64,000 nt of DNA from an uncultured Oleiphilus sp. (GTDB taxonomy: Bacteria; Pseudomonadota; Gammaproteobacteria; Pseudomonadales; Oleiphilaceae). The stretch lies in contig CAJWBJ010000002.1 in the NCBI GenBank assembly GCA_913020495.1, positions 1-64,000 on the forward strand. Direction: 5' to 3'. The translations under genes were made by a program, and so were the position numbers. Below, one piece after another: positions 13,301 to 23,043 of the stretch (positions are counted from its first letter, which is position 1; each line of letters opens with the position of its first letter). The notes below the pieces were generated by a model, which saw only the letters and a list, made by a program, of their open reading frames with translations, was not told where the DNA came from and did not search any database.

Positions 13301-13897
13301 GTCGGCCAGCAAACTTCGTGAAATAGTTTTATACAGCGCAGTCTGTGGAACTTGTGGAATCTCAAGTTCATCAATTGACTGTTTCAATTCCTTAAAAATA
13401 CTTTCAGGACTAATCGGGCACGTTTTTGAATCAAAAAAATTGCCGGTTAAGCAAGTTAAAATTTGTGTGACAATCAATAGTTCAGCTGAAAGTTCAGATT
13501 CAAGAAACTTAACCCCCATATTAGCGACGAGCCAATCTTCATAGTCATCTTTTGAAACGAGGCTCAAACTATCCAGTTTAAAGCTTTTTCCTTCGCCATT
13601 ATCATCTGTGTTAACGTCAAGATTCTTTTGAGTGATATTTTCATTTAAACGGTTTGTGACCCCTGTTGAAACCTGTACAGAAAGCCATTCCTGATTCGTT
13701 TCGAGCAAATTAATCGCCAAGGAAAAATCAGCCTGAAGCCAGTCTTCACTTTTCTCCAGTACGGTATACAAGTCAACTGCAGCGAGATTGGATGCACGCC
13801 GAACAGCCTCACTCATGGTTTGAGAGCTAAGCTTGCAAATCTCTTTAAACAGAACACTAGCGGTATGATTTTTTGGATTTTCACTCATGAATAACAA
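10373..13897 (-). CDS. DUF1631-like / GGDEF / EAL domain protein
   Basis: Long N-terminal helical region resembling DUF1631; GGDEF domain with GGNEF; EAL domain with EIL ([12 protein letters not shown]) and [25 protein letters not shown]. Confidence 0.88.
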   Translation of the reverse strand: [1174 protein letters not shown]

Positions 13898-14009
13898 GGT
13901 TCAACATTAAATAAATGATGGAAAGTAGTAAATTTAAGGCTAACCCAAAACCCTGATATAACAAGGAAAGTACGCATTTATTTACAAAAAGATAAAGCTT
14001 TGTCATGTT

Positions 14010-14036
14010 ATTAATTCTCACTAAGTGAGAATTAAT
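14010..14036. promoter_or_regulatory. 27-bp perfect palindrome ATTAATTCTCACT-A-AGTGAGAATTAAT, putative operator
   Basis: Seen directly: 13-bp arms, 1-nt centre, between divergent genes and 70 bp upstream of the QueD-like ATG. Confidence 0.6.
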
Positions 14037-14105
14037 TAATTACTGAACACAAGTCTTTGGTAGAATACGCAACTCGCTTTTATAGCATGCTCTCAGGATG
14101 ATTTA

Positions 14106-14954
14106 ATGAACCAGCTTTTTGTTAACAATTTAACCGTCATCGACTTTTCATACTTTGATAGCCAAAGAGGCATTTTAGGTGAGAGTTGGAATGTTGATAT
14201 AGAACTAAATGGCGAATTAAATAATCAAGGCATGGTCTTTGATTTCGGTCTCGTTAAGAAGAAAATCAAATCAATTATTGATAACGAGTTAGATCATCGT
14301 TTTGTTATTACAAAACATGCTAAAAACCTGGAAATCCAAAAAAATGACAAGTCCTGTGAACTAAGCTGGCAAAATGTAATGGGGCACTATCGTCATGTAT
14401 CTCCTAACGATGCAGTGTTAGTGTTAGATATCAAAACAGTTAACCCCAAAGCAATCGCTAATTATTTACAAGAAGTAATATTAAAAGCTTTACCTAAAAA
14501 CGTGACGGGAGTTTTAATAAAGCTATCACAGGAGAATATTGACGGAGCTTATTATCATTACAGCCATGGGCTTAAAAAGCATAATGGTAATTGCCAGCGC
14601 ATTGTTCATGGACACAGGTCCAAAATAGAAATTTATGAAAATCACCAACGAAACCAATCTTTAGAAGATTATTGGGCAGCCTGCTTCAGAAATATTTATA
14701 TCGGAACTCGAGAAGATATAAGCGATGAAATTGAAATAGACAATAAAACCCACATCACATTCTCTTATAAGGCCCGGCAAGGTGATTTTAGCGTGACTTT
14801 ACCGAAAAAACGCGTTTATGTACTTGATACAGACTCGACTGTTGAATTGATTGCCGATCATATAGCAAAGGCATGCACTGAAAAGAACCCGAATAACCAT
14901 TATAAAGTAAAGGCATATGAAGGCGTTGGGAAAGGTGCAATTGCAAGCAGTTAG
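14106..14954 (+). CDS. Tandem 6-pyruvoyl/6-carboxytetrahydropterin synthase (QueD/PTPS)-like protein
   Basis: N half: DFGLVKKKIKSII...LDHRFVI. C half: HYSHGLKKHNGNCQRIVHGHRSKIEIYE (CxxxHGH). Confidence 0.75.
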   Translation: MNQLFVNNLTVIDFSYFDSQRGILGESWNVDIELNGELNNQGMVFDFGLVKKKIKSIIDNELDHRFVITKHAKNLEIQKNDKSCELSWQNVMGHYRHVSPNDAVLVLDIKTVNPKAIANYLQEVILKALPKNVTGVLIKLSQENIDGAYYHYSHGLKKHNGNCQRIVHGHRSKIEIYENHQRNQSLEDYWAACFRNIYIGTREDISDEIEIDNKTHITFSYKARQGDFSVTLPKKRVYVLDTDSTVELIADHIAKACTEKNPNNHYKVKAYEGVGKGAIASS

Positions 14955-14972
14955 CGCGCTATAGACGTTTGA

Positions 14973-15830
14973 CTAAAGCCCTAGAGAGCCAAGCAAGTCA
15001 TCCACTTCATCCTGACTCGTGCCGCTTAACTGCCCAGGTTTAAGGTTTTTATCTTCACAAGATTCACCGCCGAACAATTCATTTAATGACATCATTGTAA
15101 GCATGAATTGTTGATCGGTAATTTGATCTTCAGAATACAGATTCATCGATTTCACTAATTCACGACTGATTGCACTCTGTATTTGAGAAATTTGTGACTC
15201 ATTAAGGTTGTCGGTATCAGACAGAACACTGGCCTCGATCGACTCCATCAAGTCCATTTGTTTCTCTTTCATTTTTTGATAAGTCGTATTTACCTGCTCA
15301 AGCTCAGCGCTACATGACATGACAACGCCTTTAATTTGAGACGTTCTTGATTCAACACGCGCTTCAAGATTTTGGTTTAAATCAAGAATTTCGTGCTCAT
15401 CTTTTTTACGCTGAGTAATATCACGAATCATGACGGTATAAATGATATCGCCATCACTCAATACTTTATTAACTACCAAAGAAACCCAGTTTGGTCCTTG
15501 CAGTATTTCAGTCTCTAACTCAAATCGACCATTTGATTGAGTATGTGAGGCTAGAAACTCCATATAGTCTATACCTTCATCACAAGCTTCATCTTCAACC
15601 ATCATCTCTAACCCACCACGAGCCTGAACTACTTCAAACTCAGCTTGTGGGTATAGACTAAGGGCAGGGATAAGCTGGTTAAAGTTTTGACCTTCAACCT
15701 CCCCTTCCTGAAGATTAAAAACCTCTCGAATAGCGGGTGTTACAGTTAATATTTTCCCAGCATTGTCAGTACTTAAAAAAACAAAATCAGATGAGACCAA
15801 TAAAATATCAATAAGATCGTTCTGGAGCAT
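14973..15830 (-). CDS. PAS domain signalling protein with coiled coil
   Basis: PAS-like region ending MIRDITQRKKDEHEILDLNQNLEARVESRT; acidic C-terminus. Confidence 0.75.
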   Translation of the reverse strand: MLQNDLIDILLVSSDFVFLSTDNAGKILTVTPAIREVFNLQEGEVEGQNFNQLIPALSLYPQAEFEVVQARGGLEMMVEDEACDEGIDYMEFLASHTQSNGRFELETEILQGPNWVSLVVNKVLSDGDIIYTVMIRDITQRKKDEHEILDLNQNLEARVESRTSQIKGVVMSCSAELEQVNTTYQKMKEKQMDLMESIEASVLSDTDNLNESQISQIQSAISRELVKSMNLYSEDQITDQQFMLTMMSLNELFGGESCEDKNLKPGQLSGTSQDEVDDLLGSLGL

Positions 15831-15939
15831 ATTATTATTAAACTTCTTTCGTTGTAATGATGTTTAATTAAACATAGCAGGCTGATTAGTATTCGCCACT
15901 TTCAATATATTAATGCGCAATATTACATAACAGGCTTCG

Positions 15940-16431
15940 CTAGAAAAACTCTAGCTCACCTGAATCTTCGGCAATAGGTTCAGTTTTATCAAGGTATGTC
16001 GAATCTAATAAGTGTATTAATTCATTGTCACCAAGTACTGCAACCATCGGGAATAGCAAATCAATGTTACCAATGCTCTCAATCATTAAATGATCATTTT
16101 TTTGAATGCACTCATTAGAGACACGTTGCATACCTATAATTTCATCAACAACTACAGCAATCGTTTTAGAGACATCAGTTTTAAAACTTATCAATGTTAG
16201 TAATTCTGATTGAGGCTCACTTTCTAACCCAATACGACGACGAAGGTCAATCACCTGCATTATTTCACCGCCAATGGAAGCGACACCTCGAAAAATATCT
16301 CCTTGGTAAAACAACTTTACCAACTTTACTTTCTCGGTATATACGTTTTGTACATCACGACAATACACCCCTAAATTCAAATGTCCTATTCGAGCAATTA
16401 AATATTCATTTTTATCCATAGTATTTTTCAC
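15940..16431 (-). CDS. CheW-like domain protein
   Basis: LIARIGHLNLGVYCRDVQNVY, FRGVASIGGEIMQVIDLRRRIGL. Confidence 0.85.
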   Translation of the reverse strand: MKNTMDKNEYLIARIGHLNLGVYCRDVQNVYTEKVKLVKLFYQGDIFRGVASIGGEIMQVIDLRRRIGLESEPQSELLTLISFKTDVSKTIAVVVDEIIGMQRVSNECIQKNDHLMIESIGNIDLLFPMVAVLGDNELIHLLDSTYLDKTEPIAEDSGELEFF

Positions 16432-16631
16432 ACCGTATTCACTAGGGTTGTTAATTCCTATATATTTTTATATTTATCAACAAATTATTTACTGCATCAT
16501 TTAGTGGTAGCAGTAGATTCGCATCCCGTCAAATTATTAATAATTTTAGAAAAAATATTTGAAATGATAAAATTAATTTAAAGACATATTTTATAAATGT
16601 CGACTACTAACAAACATAACGGACATTCAAC

Positions 16632-17981
16632 ATGGCTTGGAAACAAAATCGAGATCAATTTATGCAAGGTTTGGTTCGCAGAAATCAAGGCGAAACAGAA
16701 TTCCACCAAGCAGTTCATGAAGTATTCAGTGACATATTTCCTTATATTCAAGACAAATCTATCTATAGGGATGCACAAATTTTAGAGCGAATGAGTGAGC
16801 CAGACCGCATTATTAGCTTTCGAGTTTCATGGGAAGATGATGGCGGAAATATTCGTGTCAATCGAGGCTGGAGAGTTCAAAACAATAATGCAATTGGCCC
16901 ATACAAAGGCGGGTTGCGTTTTCACCCATCTGTGAACCAAAGTATTTTAAAATTCTTAGCATTTGAGCAAACCTTTAAAAACAGTTTAACAGGGCTTCCA
17001 ATGGGAAGCGCAAAAGGTGGGGCAAATTTTAACCCTAAAGGAAAGTCAGACAGAGAAGTCATGCGTTTTTGCCAAGCGTTTATGTCTGAGCTTAGACATT
17101 ACATAGGTCCTAACATGGACATCCCTGCTGGGGACATAGGTGTTGGCGCTAGAGAAATTGGTTTTTTATATGGTCAACACAAAAGGCTGAGTAAAGAGTT
17201 CACAGGCATACTGACAGGCAAAGGAATGGAATTCGGTGGGAGCTTAATACGCACTGAAGCTACAGGTTATGGCACGGTTTATTTAGCAAACCACATGCTC
17301 CAATCGAAAGGTTTAAGCATGGAAGGTAAAACTGTTTGTATATCAGGCTCTGGAAATGTTGCTATTTATGCTGCAGAGAAAGTAAACCAGCTTGGGGGAA
17401 AAGTTGTCACCCTATCAGATTCCTCAGGTTTTATTTACGATGCTGACGGAATTTCAGAATACAAACTGGGCCATATAAAAACGCTAAAAAACATTAAACG
17501 AGCTAGAATCAGCGAATATCTAGACGAATTCCCCCAAGCAAAGTTTTATGCAAACCAAAATCCATGGTCTGTACCTTGCGATATTGCACTCCCCTGTGCA
17601 ACGCAAAATGAGATTGACCAAAGTGATGCCCATACCCTTCTAACAAATGGTTGTATTGCGGTTGCAGAAGGTGCAAATATGCCGACCACACTTAAGGGGA
17701 TACAACGCTTTCAAGAAGCAAAAATTTTATTCGCACCAAGTAAAGCAGCTAATGCAGGTGGCGTTGCCATTTCTGGTTTGGAGATGAGCCAAAATAGTGC
17801 AAGAATTTCATGGAAAGAAGCAGAACTACAAAAACTTCTTTTTGACATAATGGAAAAGATTCATTCCCAATGTGAAAACTACGGACGAGAAAGTAAACAT
17901 TATGTTAATTACATAAAAGGCGCTAATATTGCTGGTTTTATAAAAGTTGCTGACGCTATGCTTGCTTATGGCGTTGTTTAA
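16632..17981 (+). CDS. gdhA: NADP-type glutamate dehydrogenase
   Basis: GPYKGGLRFHPSVN, LPMGSAKGGANFNPKGKSDREVMRFCQAF, full length 449 aa. Confidence 0.95.
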   Translation: MAWKQNRDQFMQGLVRRNQGETEFHQAVHEVFSDIFPYIQDKSIYRDAQILERMSEPDRIISFRVSWEDDGGNIRVNRGWRVQNNNAIGPYKGGLRFHPSVNQSILKFLAFEQTFKNSLTGLPMGSAKGGANFNPKGKSDREVMRFCQAFMSELRHYIGPNMDIPAGDIGVGAREIGFLYGQHKRLSKEFTGILTGKGMEFGGSLIRTEATGYGTVYLANHMLQSKGLSMEGKTVCISGSGNVAIYAAEKVNQLGGKVVTLSDSSGFIYDADGISEYKLGHIKTLKNIKRARISEYLDEFPQAKFYANQNPWSVPCDIALPCATQNEIDQSDAHTLLTNGCIAVAEGANMPTTLKGIQRFQEAKILFAPSKAANAGGVAISGLEMSQNSARISWKEAELQKLLFDIMEKIHSQCENYGRESKHYVNYIKGANIAGFIKVADAMLAYGVV

Positions 17982-18021
17982 CGTAATCTAAACATCTATT
18001 TCGATTAATACATTCATTTAT

Positions 18022-19776
18022 ATGATTCGACAAACATCAATTCTGCTTGCTCTATGCATAACGTTGACACTACCAACGATATGCCATGCAAACTCGCACT
18101 CTAGTCTTGCATTTGAGTTCTGGCAAATAATCGAAACTAATGAGATGTCATTAAAAGATATTATTGATACGCCTGATAAAAACTGGACCCACCTGAAAAA
18201 AGGAGTCACTCAAACTTATTTTTTAGATCAAGATTATTGGAAAGCAGCCCAAGGATCCACTATGTGGATCAAAATAAAAATCCCTCGACGCATTGACTCC
18301 AATCGTGTTTGGTTAGAATTAGTTCCTAATGTTGGTCTGGATGGCCAGCTCGCCATTTTAGAAAATGACCATTGGCGCTGGAATATGCCTGTCGGCAGGC
18401 AGAATAATGATAACGATATACTCCCGGCAACGTTTTTAACCTTCATCATTGATAACCCTCGCGACCACAAAATCGCTTATTTGAAATTGCAGACTTCTCA
18501 AGTCTTTCATTTCAACATTCAAGTTAAATCTGAAGAATTACAATTAAACTCTTTACTAAAAGATCATTTATTTAATGGTTTTATTTTAGGGTTCTTATTA
18601 CTTGCTATGATTTATAATCTGGCAATCGGTATTAGTGCCGGTGAGAAAATGTATTTATATTATGCGTTTTATGTATTTTGTACTGGCTTATATATATTGG
18701 TAATTTGTGGGTACCCGCGCTTGATATTCCCTGAATGGGGTGGTGATTCAATTTTTTCACACCTTACAGCGTTACTCGCAATTTTCGGGGCTACAGCATT
18801 TATACGAGAACTCTTAGAAACAGCCAACTCAACCCCTAAAACAGATTTAATTCTTCGCGCACAACAAATAATTATTTTTGTCAGCATTATATTAATTGGT
18901 ATCGTTTCTGACACAAGTGCCTACGCCCTTGTTGAAAGTATGGGCGTTATCACACCAATAATACTGTTCCTTGCGGGTATTTCTGCTTATCGGAACAATC
19001 ACCCTCTTGCTATTTATTTTTTATTTTCCTGGTCCCTTTTCCTACTAAGCGCGACCATCTGGGTGTGGATGTGGCTGGGAATCATTGCAGCAGATTTAAA
19101 TATTCTTCGCTTATTGTTATTAGGCTGTTTAATTGAAGTTGTATTACTTTCATTTGTACTTGGGTTCAGATATAGCTTCTTAAAAAAACAAACTGAATCC
19201 CTTTCAGATGCTAAATTGAAATATCAGATTTTAAGTGAAACTGATTATTTGACAGGAATTTTTAATCGCAGAGGCTTCATTCAACAAGTTGACAATTTAA
19301 TATGCTCAGACCGAACCAGATGCGTTTGGCTTAGTATTGATATCGACCATTTTAAGAATTTTAATGATCAATATGGCCACATTTCTGGTGATAAATTGTT
19401 AACAGAGTTTGGAAATATGCTGGCTATTAAAGTTAGAAGAGAAGACCTTGCCGCTAAGCTCATAGACCCAGAACAAAAGTCTTCCTACCGACGAGGCGTA
19501 GCAGGAAGAGTAGGAGGTGAGGAATTCGCTGTTTTTTTAATTAACTGCTCACTACCACAGGCACGACTCTACGCTGAAAGATTACTTAGAGACTTTGAAA
19601 AAATAAAAATTAAACATACCAACGACACCGAAGTTGGTACAACCATCTCGATTGGAGCAGCGCTATTAACGCCGCATGATACAATCGAAACAGTTTGGAA
19701 ACGCGCAGACAGGCTCCTTTATAACGCAAAGAAACAAGGCAGAAATAGGGTTATACAAGAAAAGGAGACTAGCTAA
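18022..19776 (+). CDS. 7TM-DISM receptor diguanylate cyclase
   Basis: Signal peptide, DISM extracellular-type domain, multiple TM helices, GGDEF domain with GRVGGEEFAVFL. Confidence 0.88.
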   Translation: MIRQTSILLALCITLTLPTICHANSHSSLAFEFWQIIETNEMSLKDIIDTPDKNWTHLKKGVTQTYFLDQDYWKAAQGSTMWIKIKIPRRIDSNRVWLELVPNVGLDGQLAILENDHWRWNMPVGRQNNDNDILPATFLTFIIDNPRDHKIAYLKLQTSQVFHFNIQVKSEELQLNSLLKDHLFNGFILGFLLLAMIYNLAIGISAGEKMYLYYAFYVFCTGLYILVICGYPRLIFPEWGGDSIFSHLTALLAIFGATAFIRELLETANSTPKTDLILRAQQIIIFVSIILIGIVSDTSAYALVESMGVITPIILFLAGISAYRNNHPLAIYFLFSWSLFLLSATIWVWMWLGIIAADLNILRLLLLGCLIEVVLLSFVLGFRYSFLKKQTESLSDAKLKYQILSETDYLTGIFNRRGFIQQVDNLICSDRTRCVWLSIDIDHFKNFNDQYGHISGDKLLTEFGNMLAIKVRREDLAAKLIDPEQKSSYRRGVAGRVGGEEFAVFLINCSLPQARLYAERLLRDFEKIKIKHTNDTEVGTTISIGAALLTPHDTIETVWKRADRLLYNAKKQGRNRVIQEKETS

Positions 19777-19798
19777 GCCCCTTGCTCTCATTCAAGTT

Positions 19799-20356
19799 TT
19801 ACTTATTAAAGCACCAAGAAAAATATTGTTTCAGGTCAGAATCACTAAAACTATTCATTAAATCGATATTTCTTTCTGGAATCTTGTCTACATCGGGGTA
19901 ACTGGCAATTGCCGCACTCAGGCTTGCTTCACGAATCAAATGAAAAACGGGATAAGGCGCTCTATTCGTAAAGTTTTCTGCATCAGATTTTTCCGTACCC
20001 GCAAACTGATACTCTGGGTGAAAACTTGCAATCTGATAAACGCCCTCCCACCCTCTTAATGAAATCAGTTCATTCGCAGCAAAAAGAAAGTCATTATAAT
20101 CTCCGAATACATGAAAGAGTGCTGGAAAAACAAGTACTGTCGTCTCTAACGCTTTAACATCAGTTTCATCAAGCAATATAAGCTCATGAACAATGCTTTC
20201 AAAAGCCTGTTCTTCTTGGTCACATAAATCGACTCTGATTCTAATACGCTTTTCATTAAAAGGTTTTTTTGCAAACGGGCACAGGTTCAGACCAATGACA
20301 GCGGTTTCTAACCAATGACTAATTTGTTTTTCGGCATTTTTTTGCTCATTAGACAT
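19799..20356 (-). CDS. DUF1415 family protein
   Basis: WLETAVIGLNLCPFAKKPFNEKRIRI and YQIASFHPEYQFAGT are characteristic. Confidence 0.8.
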   Translation of the reverse strand: MSNEQKNAEKQISHWLETAVIGLNLCPFAKKPFNEKRIRIRVDLCDQEEQAFESIVHELILLDETDVKALETTVLVFPALFHVFGDYNDFLFAANELISLRGWEGVYQIASFHPEYQFAGTEKSDAENFTNRAPYPVFHLIREASLSAAIASYPDVDKIPERNIDLMNSFSDSDLKQYFSWCFNK

Positions 20357-20487
20357 GCTATATTTCCTTAATAAACAAGCGGAATACTCCGATAGTTATA
20401 GTAAATTTATTTTCGGCTATTATAATAATTCTACTTCGCTGTTTTCTATCAAAACCGCAATAAAATAATCAAAAGATAGTATCAATA

Positions 20488-23037
20488 ATGTTTCAAATGT
20501 TAATTCTTACTTATAACAAACTTATTTTTAAGCAAACTAAAATATGTATTTTCATTGTGCTGAGTATCGTTGCTGGCATATCTGTTTTCATTGGCAATGT
20601 ACACTTAGAAGTCTCTGCCGACTCGCTAGTATTAGAGAATGACAAGGACCTTGAGTTCTACAGATTTGCTAATACTCGCTACGGTTCAGATGAGTACCTT
20701 GTAATCACATACAAACCACAAGAAAACCTTTTTTCTGATGAAGAGCTAACTAGACTTGATAATTTGAGAGCTCAGCTTCACAAGTTTGATCAAGTCGAAA
20801 GTGTTATTTCTATTTTAAATGTTCCATTATTATTCAGCCCACCATTATCACTTTCCAAACTTGCAGGAGACGCACAATACTTACGGCACCCTAATACACA
20901 ACGTAACTTGGCTATTAAGGAACTAAGTAGCAGCCCTCTATATGGTAACCGTTTACTCAGCACTGACCGTTTAACCACAGCAATACAAGTCAACTTTAAA
21001 CAAGATAAAAAGCTTGCAAATTTACTCGAAGAACGTAGCAAATTGCGTGCAACATCAAATATAAAGAATCATGAAAACCAGTCCTTAGCACTTGCTGAGT
21101 CAGAATATCGAAACTATCAAGCAGTCGTAAATCAAAGACTAGAGGATACGATTACAGAGATTCGTACAGCCCTACAATCTTATGTGCCTTACGCAGAAAT
21201 TCATATGGGTGGAATCCCTATGATTGTCGTCGACATGCTGAATTTCATTGAACACGATATTAGCGTTTTTGGTGTTTTAGTGTTAATTGTCATGGCGTTA
21301 TTAATGTGGTTAGCCTTTCGGGGAATTCAATGGGTACTATTACCTGTATTTTGTGTTGCCGCTTCTACTGCATGTACACTTGGTATTATTGGCCTTTTGG
21401 CTTGGCCTATCTCTGCTGTGTCTTCCAATTTTATTGCTCTATTGTTGATTTTTGGTTTATCACTCATGATCCATTTAATCGTGCATTATCAAGAACTGGC
21501 AAGTCTGCATCAAAATTTGTCACAGCAAGAGCTCGTAAACAGAATGCTTCAGGAAAAATTTGCCCCATCTTTTTTTACAATACTAACGACTATGATTGCT
21601 TTTGGTTCCTTAGTAGTCAGTAATATAAGGCCTGTCATAGATTTTGGCTGGATCATGGTCATCGCACTATTAATAAACCTTGTCATCACCTTTACCTTAT
21701 TCCCTGCTTTGCTGTCCCTTTTGGCACGGCAAACAAGGATAAAGAGTACGGACATGACAAACCAAATCACACAACAATTTGCTAAAATCAGCGTTTACCA
21801 TAAGAAAAAGGTAGTTTCAGTTGTCATTATTGCAAGCATAATGGGCATGTTTGGTATATCAAAACTCTCCGTAGATAACCGCTTTATTGATTACTTTTCC
21901 CCTGATACTGAAATTTTTCAAGGGATGGTCACCATTGACAATGAACTTGGTGGTACAACTCCGCTGGATATTTTAATTGATGCGCCATTACTGGATATAT
22001 CAGCACAAAAAACAATTCAAAATGAAGAAGTTGAATCCACGACTATTTCTGACGATCCATTTGGTGAAGACCCGTTTGCAGATGACCCCTTTGAGTCTGA
22101 CGTTTTTTCATCTGATTCAATCAATTATACCAAACCATTTACAGAGAAAAGCTACTGGTTCAATAGTGAGCGTCTGGCTACCATAAAAAAAATCCATCAT
22201 TATTTAGACGAGTTACCAGACACGGGTAAAGTATTGTCTCTAAACACAACGATCGAATCACTTGAGATCTTAAATAATCAAAAGGTCATCGATAATTTCT
22301 TCTTATCTATCTTTTATAACAACTTATCTGAAGCGCTAAAAACACAATTAATTTCACCTTATCTTTCTGAACCCGGTGATCAAATTCGTTTTACCAGTAG
22401 AGTATATGAATCCAGCAAAGGCTTAGACAGGCAAGGGTTAATCGATCAGATCCAAAATAAACTGAGACAAGAATTTAATCTAGCTCCAGAACAAATACAT
22501 ATTACCGGGATGGTGGTACTTTATAACAATTTATTGCAAAGTTTATTCCGCTCACAAATATTAACTTTAGGTGCGGTATTTTTTGCAATTGGCTTAACCT
22601 TTGTCGTTATTTTCAGAAATGTTAAAGTCGCAATAATTGCCTTAATTCCCAATATTATCTCAGCAATATGCGTATTAGGATTGTTAGGTATTTTTAACAT
22701 TGCACTTGATCTGATGACAATAACAATTGCTGCCATATCAGTAGGTATCGCAGTGGATGATACGATTCATTACGTCCATAGATTTAGGCGGGAATGGATA
22801 CAAGACCGTAACTATAAAACAGCTATTTTTTCAGCACATAACAGTATCGGTAAAGCCATGTATTATACCTCTATTACCATATCCCTTGGTTTTGCTGTAA
22901 TGATGTTTTCTAAATTTACACCGACCATCTATTTTGGTATTTTCACCGCTCTGGCAATGCTGATTGCCCTACTGGCAAATCTAACTTTACTACCCGTTTT
23001 GATGTCTTCTTTTAAGCCTTATGGCGCAGAGAAATAA
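20488..23037 (+). CDS. RND/MMPL family exporter (HpnN-like lipid transporter class)
   Basis: Two TM blocks, AAISVGIAVDDTIHYVHRFRRE, large extracytoplasmic loops. Confidence 0.85.
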   Translation: MFQMLILTYNKLIFKQTKICIFIVLSIVAGISVFIGNVHLEVSADSLVLENDKDLEFYRFANTRYGSDEYLVITYKPQENLFSDEELTRLDNLRAQLHKFDQVESVISILNVPLLFSPPLSLSKLAGDAQYLRHPNTQRNLAIKELSSSPLYGNRLLSTDRLTTAIQVNFKQDKKLANLLEERSKLRATSNIKNHENQSLALAESEYRNYQAVVNQRLEDTITEIRTALQSYVPYAEIHMGGIPMIVVDMLNFIEHDISVFGVLVLIVMALLMWLAFRGIQWVLLPVFCVAASTACTLGIIGLLAWPISAVSSNFIALLLIFGLSLMIHLIVHYQELASLHQNLSQQELVNRMLQEKFAPSFFTILTTMIAFGSLVVSNIRPVIDFGWIMVIALLINLVITFTLFPALLSLLARQTRIKSTDMTNQITQQFAKISVYHKKKVVSVVIIASIMGMFGISKLSVDNRFIDYFSPDTEIFQGMVTIDNELGGTTPLDILIDAPLLDISAQKTIQNEEVESTTISDDPFGEDPFADDPFESDVFSSDSINYTKPFTEKSYWFNSERLATIKKIHHYLDELPDTGKVLSLNTTIESLEILNNQKVIDNFFLSIFYNNLSEALKTQLISPYLSEPGDQIRFTSRVYESSKGLDRQGLIDQIQNKLRQEFNLAPEQIHITGMVVLYNNLLQSLFRSQILTLGAVFFAIGLTFVVIFRNVKVAIIALIPNIISAICVLGLLGIFNIALDLMTITIAAISVGIAVDDTIHYVHRFRREWIQDRNYKTAIFSAHNSIGKAMYYTSITISLGFAVMMFSKFTPTIYFGIFTALAMLIALLANLTLLPVLMSSFKPYGAEK

Positions 23038-23043
23038 GCCAAT

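Noticed and set aside
21306-21623. 105-aa plus-strand ORF
   Set aside because: Out-of-frame inside the RND exporter; Cys/Phe/Tyr-rich composition typical of a frame-shifted TM region.
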